From positions 1 through 5,676 of the forward strand of contig JABDKS010000659.1 in the NCBI GenBank assembly GCA_013002105.1: a DNA stretch of 5,676 nucleotides. Reading direction: 5' to 3'. The translations under genes and the position numbers were made by a program. Shown in pieces: positions 1 through 4,518 of this stretch; position 1 is the first letter of the stretch, and each line of letters opens with the position of its first letter. The notes under the pieces are model-generated. The model ran no database searches and was not told the origin of the DNA. It was given only the letters and a program-made list of their open reading frames with translations. The stretch is from Pirellulaceae bacterium (lineage in GTDB: Bacteria; Planctomycetota; Planctomycetia; Pirellulales; Pirellulaceae).

Positions 1-147
1 CACGCGATATTGTTCCGCGTGATTGGCTTCCCAGTCTTGTTCGGCACATTCCCAGCCCACATCGTGGCCGGCTTGTTCGCTCAAGAAATACTTGTGACGT
101 TCAATTTCGGCGGTTTCTTCGGGGGAACGTTCTACAGTTCGATCCAT
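1..147 (-). CDS. Small acidic protein of unknown function, N-terminal part (C-terminus outside window)
   Basis: The reverse strand opens with ATG at 145-147 and stays open for 49 codons to the window edge, so the end of the gene is missing. The start is well supported: AAGGAG (154-159, minus strand) sits 6 nt before the ATG, the best ribosome binding site in the window. The visible peptide begins MDRTVERSPEETAEIERHK and continues with KYFLSEQAGHDVGWE and a second aromatic/acidic stretch (CAEQDWEANHAEQYRV). It is rich in Glu, His, Trp and Tyr and has no signal peptide or membrane segment, so it is probably a small soluble cytoplasmic protein. I do not recognise the family and assign no function. 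The Gly-His-Asp-Val-Gly-Trp core is the part most likely to be conserved. A TATAAT-like box and two palindromes lie just upstream, suggesting regulated transcription of its own. Confidence 0.75.
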   Translation of the reverse strand, partial: MDRTVERSPEETAEIERHKYFLSEQAGHDVGWECAEQDWEANHAEQYRV

Positions 148-170
148 TTGTTTCTCCTTGAAGGTCCTGG

Positions 171-199
171 TTTGATCGATCAGCGTTTGATCGATCAGC
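171..199. repeat. Tandem 15-bp repeat, each unit holding the palindrome TGATCGATCA
   Basis: TTTGATCGATCAGC occurs at 171-184 and again at 186-199, one base apart, giving an exact 15-bp period. Each copy contains the perfect 10-bp palindrome TGATCGATCA (173-182 and 188-197). The pair lies between the TATAAT-like box (205-210) and the AAGGAG ribosome binding site (154-159) of the small minus-strand gene, a typical place for a repressor operator at or just after the transcription start. A pair of transcript hairpins is an alternative reading, but a perfect 10-bp palindrome leaves few base pairs once a loop is allowed. Confidence 0.6.
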
Positions 200-204
200 C
201 GATA

Positions 205-210
205 ATTATA
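205..210 (-). promoter_or_regulatory. Candidate -10 box for the small minus-strand gene
   Basis: The reverse strand reads TATAAT exactly, 57 nt before the ATG at 147. No good -35 hexamer is found 16-18 bp further upstream, so this would be a -10-dominated promoter or one using another sigma factor. The predicted start of transcription, near 197-199, falls inside or beside the tandem palindromes at 173-197, which fits promoter plus operator. It is inferred from sequence only. Confidence 0.45.
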
Positions 211-588
211 GCCACCATTATTTAGTTTCGGCCAACCCGCTTGGACGCTGGCAGGGCGGAGGGACGAAATTGTGACTCTAGGTACTTTCAAAGGTGGAGT
301 TCTTTCGCGTTCATGCCTCGCAAAAATCGAAGCGATGATGGTCGATCGTTGGTCGTGCGCGACGCAATAGTGGAGATGCGCGGGTGGGGTAAACGTGGCC
401 GGTTGTCATCCGATTGCGTTGCTGCAGCACTGTCGAATTCAAGTTGACGACAAGTCCCTTGAACCGCACCGAGCATCGCAAGCGTTACCACATCGAATCG
501 GACCTCGAGGGGGCAAAAAGCGATTGGGTTTTTGTTGGATCCTTCCTGAGTCGGACGCGGTTGTTGAAGGGCATTTCCAGCTCGGATC
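211..588. other. Gene-poor spacer
   Basis: Apart from the upstream end of the small gene's promoter region, I see no convincing gene here. Open frames on both strands lack ribosome binding sites, have low-complexity Arg/Ser/Pro-rich translations typical of antisense or non-coding frames, and overlap each other. A weak A/T inverted repeat, CAAAAA (514-519) with TTTTTG (529-534), is not terminator-like. No tRNA or CRISPR pattern was found. Confidence 0.5.
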
Positions 589-640
589 GTAGGCCAGGAC
601 CTGTCCTGGCAGAGTCGCGCCAGGCCAGGTCCTGGCCTAC
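589..640. repeat. REPIN-like element: two inverted 22-bp REP units
   Basis: The left arm (589-610) begins GTAGGCCAGGACC on the plus strand. The right arm (619-640) is its reverse complement with one mismatch in 22 and ends CTAC, so GTAG heads both units. The spacer is the 8 nt at 611-618. Each arm is itself a near-palindrome: CCAGGAC-CT-GTCCTGG on the left and GGCCAGG-T-CCTGGCC on the right. A GTAG tetranucleotide followed by a small imperfect palindrome, with two units in inverse orientation, is the known architecture of REP sequences and REPINs, which are associated with RAYT (REP-associated tyrosine transposase) enzymes. It lies 29 bp past the rpiB stop codon, where its long RNA hairpin could protect or end that transcript. 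No transposase is present in the window. Confidence 0.75.
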
Positions 641-669
641 AACGACGCCACATCAACGATAGAAATGCT

Positions 670-1149
670 TTAGCCGAGGGCGTCCAAGCCGCGTTTTTCG
701 ATGTCCAATACCTTGTCCAGACGCCGCTGGTGTCGTTCCTGAGGTTCGTAGCGAGCATTCAAAAACGCCCTGATGATCTCGAATGCGAGTTCGGACCCGA
801 CGATTCGGCCACCGATGCAGAGCACATTCATATCGTCGTGTTCGACGCCTTGATGGGCCGAATAGGTGTCGTGGCAAATCGAGGCGCGAATGCCGGGGAT
901 CTTATTGGCCGCGACGCTGACGCCCACGCCACTGCCGCAAATCATTAGGCCTTTATCGGCTTTGCCGTCGATCAGTTGCTTTGCCACCGCGAGGGCAAAG
1001 TCGGGGTAGTCACACCGCTCGGGTGAGTTCGTCCCACAGTCGATCAATTGGGTGACTTGATCGCCAAAGTGCTCGGCGACAGCCTCTTTGAGCTGAAATC
1101 CGGCGTGGTCTCCGCCAAGGGCGAGTCGAATGGGGAGCTGATCGGTCAT
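670..1149 (-). CDS. rpiB: Ribose-5-phosphate isomerase B (RpiB/LacAB family)
   Basis: This 159-residue cytoplasmic enzyme is predicted to interconvert ribose 5-phosphate and ribulose 5-phosphate in the non-oxidative pentose phosphate pathway. The length and layout match RpiB. The phosphosugar-binding N-terminus is LALGGDHAGF with Asp14-His15. The catalytic loop is ICGSGVGVSVAANK with the presumed base Cys71 and the GSGVG anion hole at 72-76. These are followed by GIRASICHDTYSAHQG, His104 in VEHDDMNVLCIGGR, and a C-terminal RHQRRLDKVLDIEK that supplies phosphate-binding arginines. The loop Gly-Val-Glu-His-Asp-Asp differs slightly from the commoner Ser-Arg-Glu-His-Asn form. LacA/LacB galactose-6-phosphate isomerases share the fold, but the Cys and the absence of lac genes favour RpiB. 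The ATG at 1149 is chosen because GGDHAG then sits at the usual distance from the N-terminus. No Shine-Dalgarno is visible, which is common in planctomycetes. It is transcribed divergently from rpsA, and a REPIN follows its stop. Confidence 0.93.
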   Translation of the reverse strand: MTDQLPIRLALGGDHAGFQLKEAVAEHFGDQVTQLIDCGTNSPERCDYPDFALAVAKQLIDGKADKGLMICGSGVGVSVAANKIPGIRASICHDTYSAHQGVEHDDMNVLCIGGRIVGSELAFEIIRAFLNARYEPQERHQRRLDKVLDIEKRGLDALG

Positions 1150-1190
1150 GGGCGATGCGTGATGAAAGCAGGGAAAACAGCGGAATACCG

Positions 1191-1196
1191 ATCATA
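1191..1196 (-). promoter_or_regulatory. Candidate -10 box for rpiB
   Basis: The reverse strand reads TATGAT, five of six matches to TATAAT, 41 nt before the rpiB ATG. The best hexamer 17 bp upstream (CTGCTA) is a poor -35. The predicted transcript would start near 1184, within the small dyad CGG-AATA-CCG (1181-1190), leaving a leader of about 35 nt without a Shine-Dalgarno. It is an inference only. Confidence 0.35.
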
Positions 1197-1292
1197 AATT
1201 GATACCCACGTAGTAGCAGCAGTGCCACGGGGGAGGCGGAACCGGCGCGTGGTCGCAAAGATGACAGGCTCATTTTTGCCGCCGCATTTCGT

Positions 1293-1325
1293 GGGCCAAG
1301 GCAAATCGCGAAGGCGATTTGGCCC
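1293..1325. promoter_or_regulatory. Stem-loop in the rpiB-rpsA divergent region
   Basis: AAATCGC (1303-1309) and GCGATTT (1314-1320) form a perfect 7-bp stem around a GAAG loop. An outer stem GGGCC (1293-1297) with GGCCC (1321-1325) extends it across a five-base bulge. No T-tract follows on either strand, so it is not an intrinsic terminator. It could be part of a long rpsA leader, part of the rpiB upstream region, or a protein-binding site. Confidence 0.4.
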
Positions 1326-1345
1326 GCTTTGGGCGGTCGATCGAG

Positions 1346-1370
1346 CCCGAATTTCTGCGTGAAACTCGGG
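1346..1370. promoter_or_regulatory. Second stem-loop upstream of rpsA
   Basis: CCCGA (1346-1350) pairs with TCGGG (1366-1370) and TTTC (1352-1355) with GAAA (1361-1364). One A/C mismatch separates the stems and the loop is TGCGT. It lies 175-199 nt before the rpsA start. Whether it is transcribed depends on where the rpsA promoter is. Confidence 0.35.
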
Positions 1371-1379
1371 GGTTAGCTG

Positions 1380-1408
1380 TTGTGACGATTTTTCGGCTTT
1401 GTTAGCCT
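1380..1408 (+). promoter_or_regulatory. Weak candidate sigma-70-type promoter for rpsA
   Basis: TTGTGA (1380-1385) and TAGCCT (1403-1408) are separated by exactly 17 bp and match the consensus at 4/6 and 3/6. It would place the transcript start near 1415 and leave a leader of about 130 nt that includes the palindrome at 1440-1458. The -10 match is poor for a highly expressed ribosomal gene, so another promoter may be used. Confidence 0.25.
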
Positions 1409-1439
1409 ACCGGACCACTAAATGGTACCCCCATTGCGC

Positions 1440-1458
1440 GCTGGCCACGGTGGCCAGC
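1440..1458. repeat. Perfect 19-bp palindrome in the rpsA leader
   Basis: GCTGGCCAC and GTGGCCAGC are exact inverted repeats around a single central G. In DNA this looks like a dimeric-repressor site. In RNA it would give a 7-bp GC-rich hairpin with an ACGGT loop. It ends 86 nt before the rpsA ATG, where autoregulation of S1 synthesis could act, but nothing in the sequence proves this. Confidence 0.5.
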
Positions 1459-1544
1459 AGTAGACCATCGTTCCTCTGACCCCCGAACCTTCTTCTGACC
1501 GCCGGTCTCTGGTCAATGAAGAAAGGACATTGGTATTTCTCTCT

Positions 1545-3332
1545 ATGGTTAATCGTAACCTCATCCGCTCCCTCGAAGACGACGACATCCTCAACGAACT
1601 GGCCACTCTGGCACCTGAGGAAGAAGCGGAAGACTGGCTACTGCAGGCAATTGCTGCAGAACAACAAGACTACGCTCAAGGACGAATTGTCGACGGACGC
1701 ATCGTCGAGCTCAATGATGAGTGGGCACTGATCGACGTTGGATTCAAAAGTGAAGGCACGGTTGGCCTGAACGAATGGGGCCCCGAAGAAGACGTTCCGA
1801 AGGTTGGCGACACGGTCAAAGTTCTCATCGAAGAGATGGAGGATGAACTGGGCGCCGCCGACGACCCCTACGGGATGATCTCGCTGAGCAAGAGCAAAGC
1901 CGAGAAGATCATCGAATGGGAAAAGATCATCGAGACCATTGGCGAAGGCCAAGTGGTTACCGGTACGGTGATTCGAAAAATCAAAGGTGGTTTGCTGGTC
2001 GACATCGGCGTGAATGTTTTCTTGCCGGGTAGCCAAGTCGACATTCGTCGTCCCGGCGACATCGGCGACTTTATCGGTCGTGTGATCCAAGCCGAAGTGC
2101 TGAAGATCGACGATACGCGCCGAAACATTGTGATCAGTCGCCGTTCGTTGATCGAGAACCAGCGTGAAGAAGATCGCGCGTACTTGATGAAGGAACTGGA
2201 AGTCAATCAGATTCGCAAGGGGATCGTCAAGAACATCGCCGACTTTGGTGCCTTTGTGGACCTGGGCGGTATCGACGGTTTGCTGCACATCACCGACATG
2301 GCTTGGGAGCGAATCGGTCACCCGACCGAGATGGTTTCGATCGATCAAGAAATCGAAGTCAAGGTGCTGCACATCGATCGCGAAAAGCAAAAAATCGCGT
2401 TGGGTATGAAGCAGAAGGATCGCAACCCATGGGAAAACATCGAGACGAAGTACCCGGTCAACACGACGCACAATGGGGAAGTCGTCAATGTGATGAGCTA
2501 TGGTGCGTTCGTTAAGCTCGAGCCAGGTATCGAAGGTTTGGTACACATCAGTGAGATGAGTTGGACCAAGCGGGTCAATCACCCGAGCGAATTGGTCAAC
2601 ATCGGTGATGAGATCGAGGTCAAGATTTTGGGTGTCGACCCCGAAGGCCAACAGCTTTCGTTGGGAATGAAACAAACCCAGAAGAATCCTTGGGACGAGG
2701 TCATCGACCGCTACCCCGAAGGCAGCGATGTCAACGGCAAGGTTCGCAACCTGACCAACTACGGTGCCTTTATCGAACTCGAAGAAGGAATCGACGGCTT
2801 GTTGCACGTCAGCGATATGTCTTGGACCCGAAAAATCGGTCATCCAAGCGAGCTGCTCGAGAAAGGCCAAGAATTGAATTGCCGCGTGTTGAGCGTTGAC
2901 GAAGAGCGACGCCGAATCGCACTGGGTCTGAAGCAACTTGATAATGATCCATGGGATGGCGACATTCCGGATAAGTATCAGCCCGGGCAATTGGTCAAAG
3001 GCAACGTCACCAAGATCACCAACTTTGGTGTCTTCATTGGCCTGGAGGACGGCTTGGAAGGTTTGCTGCACATCAGCGAACTGTCCGACGACAAGATCGA
3101 AGATCCCGAAACGGTGGTCAAAGTCGGAGACGAAATCGAAGTCAAAGTCCTGCGTGTTGATACGGACGAACGCAAGATCGGTCTTTCGCTCAAACGCGTC
3201 GAATGGGGCGAAGAGCAAGAGAAGGCAGCGGCTGCGGCCGAAGCAGCCGAGAGCGGCGTCCCGGCACAAGAAGGCGACCTCAAGGGTGGTCTGGGCAGCG
3301 GCGAAGGTCCGTTGTTCTCAACTGGCGAGTAA
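1545..3332 (+). CDS. rpsA: 30S ribosomal protein S1, six S1 domains
   Basis: S1 binds mRNA on the 30S subunit and helps load messages, which matters especially for genes without a Shine-Dalgarno. The 595-residue product has six S1 (OB-fold) repeats at about residues 44-117, 135-203, 221-290, 308-377, 394-464 and 482-551, the arrangement of the 557-residue E. coli protein. Domains 3-6 carry the RNA-binding signature, for example IADFGAFVDL, MSYGAFVKL, LTNYGAFIEL and ITNFGVFIGL, followed by EGLLHIS-type strands. They are joined by NPW(E/D) linkers. Domains 1 and 2 are divergent, as in ribosome-anchoring domains. An acidic 43-residue N-terminus and an Ala- then Gly-rich tail of about 44 residues flank them. 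The ATG at 1545 is preferred because MVNRNLIRSLE reads as a natural start. An in-frame TTG at 1530 would add five residues, but its AGGA (1524-1527) is only 2 nt away. The same AGGA is 17 nt from the ATG, so neither start has ideal spacing. A strong terminator follows. Confidence 0.96.
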   Translation: MVNRNLIRSLEDDDILNELATLAPEEEAEDWLLQAIAAEQQDYAQGRIVDGRIVELNDEWALIDVGFKSEGTVGLNEWGPEEDVPKVGDTVKVLIEEMEDELGAADDPYGMISLSKSKAEKIIEWEKIIETIGEGQVVTGTVIRKIKGGLLVDIGVNVFLPGSQVDIRRPGDIGDFIGRVIQAEVLKIDDTRRNIVISRRSLIENQREEDRAYLMKELEVNQIRKGIVKNIADFGAFVDLGGIDGLLHITDMAWERIGHPTEMVSIDQEIEVKVLHIDREKQKIALGMKQKDRNPWENIETKYPVNTTHNGEVVNVMSYGAFVKLEPGIEGLVHISEMSWTKRVNHPSELVNIGDEIEVKILGVDPEGQQLSLGMKQTQKNPWDEVIDRYPEGSDVNGKVRNLTNYGAFIELEEGIDGLLHVSDMSWTRKIGHPSELLEKGQELNCRVLSVDEERRRIALGLKQLDNDPWDGDIPDKYQPGQLVKGNVTKITNFGVFIGLEDGLEGLLHISELSDDKIEDPETVVKVGDEIEVKVLRVDTDERKIGLSLKRVEWGEEQEKAAAAAEAAESGVPAQEGDLKGGLGSGEGPLFSTGE

Positions 3333-3395
3333 TCGGCAGTTGGAATCGAAGGGGACGATTGGGAGACTGATCGTCTGGATGGATTAATAAGAAAA

Positions 3396-3425
3396 GGCGT
3401 CGCCGGTGATGGCGACGCCTTTTTT
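3396..3425 (+). terminator. Intrinsic terminator after rpsA, probably bidirectional
   Basis: GGCGTCGCC (3396-3404) and GGCGACGCC (3411-3419) make a perfect 9-bp stem around GGTGAT, followed by six T residues (3420-3425). Four A residues (3392-3395) precede the stem, so the reverse strand also shows a hairpin followed by a short T-run. It lies 63 bp after the rpsA stop and 58 bp beyond the sodA stop, so it can serve both convergent genes. Confidence 0.92.
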
Positions 3426-3446
3426 GTTGGCTCGGTGTTTCTTGGC

Positions 3447-3468
3447 AGCGGACTGAAGTCCGTTCTAC
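3447..3468 (-). repeat. Single REP-like palindrome with GTAG head
   Basis: On the reverse strand this 22-bp unit begins GTAG (3465-3468) and continues into the palindrome CGGACT-TC-AGTCCG (3449-3462). Length, GTAG head and palindrome position match each unit of the REPIN at 589-640, while the stem sequence is different, so it is probably a second REP family. It sits in the short spacer between the shared terminator and the sodA stop. Confidence 0.6.
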
Positions 3469-3482
3469 GTGTGGCGACCGGC

Positions 3483-4106
3483 TTATTTGGCGGCGGCGTA
3501 GCGGGCTGCGACGGCGTCCCAGTCGACCACGTCCCAGAAGGCCTGAATGTAGTCAGGGCGACGGTTTTGGTAGTTCAGGTAGTAGGCGTGCTCCCAAACA
3601 TCCAAGCCCAGTACCGGTGTGCCACCGATGCCGGCGATTTCGGCTCCCATGAGCGGGTTGTCTTGATTGGCAGTGCTGCCGATTTTCAGGTCACCACCGT
3701 CGACGTACATCCAGGCCCAGCCGCTGCCGAATCGCGTTGCCGCCGCATTGGCGAATTGTTCCTGCATCGCGTCCACGCTGCCAAACGCTTTGTTGATCGC
3801 TGATTCCAAATCGCCCGACGGATTGCCGCCCTTGCCCGGACCCATGATTGTCCAAAAAAGCGAGTGATTTGCGTGTCCCCCACCATTGTTTCGGACAGCA
3901 CCCTGTTTGTCAGCAGGAACGGCGGACAGATCAGAGATCAACTCTTCGATCGTTTTGCTGTCCAGACCGGTTCCTTCCAAAGCGGCGTTGACCTTGGTCA
4001 CGTATCCGTTGTGGTGCTTGCTGTGGTGGATTTCCATTGTTCGAGCGTCGATATGTGGCTCGAGGGCGTCGTAGGCGTACGACAATTCAGGCAGTGAATA
4101 AGCCAT
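3483..4106 (-). CDS. sodA: Superoxide dismutase, Mn type (Mn/Fe family)
   Basis: This 207-residue enzyme is predicted to convert superoxide to oxygen and hydrogen peroxide. It has the full Mn/Fe SOD layout: an N-terminal helical hairpin with the first ligand His27 in [13 protein letters not shown], His81 in [11 protein letters not shown], and the Asp169/His173 pair in [13 protein letters not shown]. Gly77 in GGGH and Gln148 in TANQDNPL are the second-shell pattern of Mn enzymes, whereas Fe enzymes usually take this glutamine from the earlier region. Cambialistic activity cannot be excluded. There is no signal peptide, so it should be cytoplasmic. The length is essentially that of E. coli SodA. 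The ATG at 4106 gives the normal [18 protein letters not shown] start. A GGAG (4119-4122) lies 12 nt upstream, farther than ideal. It is convergent with rpsA, shares its terminator, and stands alone as a single-gene unit. Confidence 0.95.
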   Translation of the reverse strand: MAYSLPELSYAYDALEPHIDARTMEIHHSKHHNGYVTKVNAALEGTGLDSKTIEELISDLSAVPADKQGAVRNNGGGHANHSLFWTIMGPGKGGNPSGDLESAINKAFGSVDAMQEQFANAAATRFGSGWAWMYVDGGDLKIGSTANQDNPLMGAEIAGIGGTPVLGLDVWEHAYYLNYQNRRPDYIQAFWDVVDWDAVAARYAAAK

Positions 4107-4158
4107 GGCAGAGAAAGGCTCCGTATACGTGTGTCAAAAGGAAGTTTGTCGACACAGC

Positions 4159-4186
4159 ACGATAGCGAGCCCGCACAGTCTCGCAA
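4159..4186 (-). promoter_or_regulatory. Candidate sodA promoter
   Basis: On the reverse strand TTGCGA (4181-4186) and TATCGT (4159-4164) are 16 bp apart, each matching the sigma-70 consensus at 4/6. Transcription would begin near 4152, within the palindrome TGTCGACA (4147-4154), leaving a leader of about 45 nt. A better -35 match, TTGACA at 4132-4137, has no -10 partner at the right distance and was not used. Confidence 0.35.
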
Positions 4187-4262
4187 GTGGTACCCAAAAG
4201 AAGATACCAGTCGCGAATCGCGATTAAATCACCCAAGTCGCCAAACAGAACCCCCGGATGGA

Positions 4263-4307
4263 CGCCAGTTCACCCCGGGACGAGAGGTCCGTTGGACGGA
4301 ACTGGCG
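4263..4307. repeat. 45-bp inverted repeat with an inner hairpin
   Basis: CGCCAGTTC (4263-4271) is exactly complementary to GAACTGGCG (4299-4307). Inside the loop, GTCC-GTT-GGAC (4287-4297) makes a second small hairpin next to the closing stem. No T-tract follows, so it is not an ordinary terminator. Its function is unknown. Confidence 0.45.
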
Positions 4308-4373
4308 ACCACCCCAGGTCGCTGTTGCCTCGGCCAACCGTTGCGCAGCGATCGCTCGCGCGCTGTCGTGCCC

Positions 4374-4425
4374 TACCCCGGCACGTGTGGATATCCCGGC
4401 ACGTGTGATACCCCGGCAAATGCGA
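4374..4425. repeat. Three-copy 17-18-bp tandem repeat
   Basis: TACCCCGGCACGTGTGGA (4374-4391), TATCCCGGCACGTGTGA (4392-4408) and TACCCCGGCAAATGCGA (4409-4425) are adjacent copies. The first two share CCCGGCACGTGTG exactly and the third is degenerate. The first two copies hold the palindrome CACGTG. It lies 84 bp downstream of the cyclase gene's stop codon and well upstream of sodA. Confidence 0.6.
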
Positions 4426-4503
4426 GACATCGCGGCAAACTCCGAGCTGGTCACGCCCAGCCTTGACGATGTTTCGAGGCGGTGATGTCGATCGGTTGCG
4501 GTA

Positions 4504-4518
4504 AAACGCTACGCGTTT
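4504..4518 (-). terminator. Weak hairpin over the cyclase stop codon
   Basis: The reverse strand reads AAACGC-GTA-GCGTTT followed by one further T, and the TAG stop (4509-4511) overlaps the loop and the second arm. The stem is only 6 bp and the T-run short, so this is at best a weak intrinsic terminator. No better one is seen downstream before sodA. Confidence 0.25.

Larger units (their letters stand above)
4187..4508. other. Non-coding spacer between sodA and the diguanylate cyclase gene
   Basis: No supported gene lies here. It holds several structured pieces: TCGCGAA/TCGCGAT tandem words overlapping the palindrome AATCGCGATT (4216-4225), a 9-bp inverted repeat (4263-4307), the palindrome AGCGATCGCT (4347-4356) and a three-copy tandem repeat (4374-4425). 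Open frames of about 75 codons on both strands have no ribosome binding site and span the repeats, so I treat them as chance. Confidence 0.5.

Noticed and set aside
514..534. CAAAAA/TTTTTG inverted repeat as a terminator
   Set aside because: The stem is only A/T pairs plus one C-G with a nine-base loop, and no gene ends just upstream on either strand.
241..662. Three overlapping plus-strand frames of 65-82 codons
   Set aside because: They have no ribosome binding sites and low-complexity Arg/Ser-rich products, and two of them overlap in different frames; one runs across the REPIN.
288..758. 156-codon minus-strand frame overlapping the end of rpiB
   Set aside because: It overlaps rpiB out of frame, runs through the REPIN, has no ribosome binding site and no recognisable domain.
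1638..3269. 543-codon open frame antisense to rpsA
   Set aside because: It lies wholly inside rpsA on the other strand. Its Asp/Phe/Val-rich repetitive translation mirrors the S1 repeats, so it is a codon-bias artefact.
4132..4137. TTGACA on the minus strand upstream of sodA as a -35 box
   Set aside because: A -10 at 17 bp would read TCTCTG and fall almost on the start codon, so the match is probably chance.
4374..4425. Tandem repeats as a CRISPR array
   Set aside because: The copies are directly adjacent with no spacers, and there are only three short units.
4224..4454. 76-codon minus-strand frame in the sodA-cyclase spacer
   Set aside because: It has no ribosome binding site, and part of it is only the translated tandem repeat (ITRAGISTRAGVG). 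A plus-strand frame of similar length covers the same bases.
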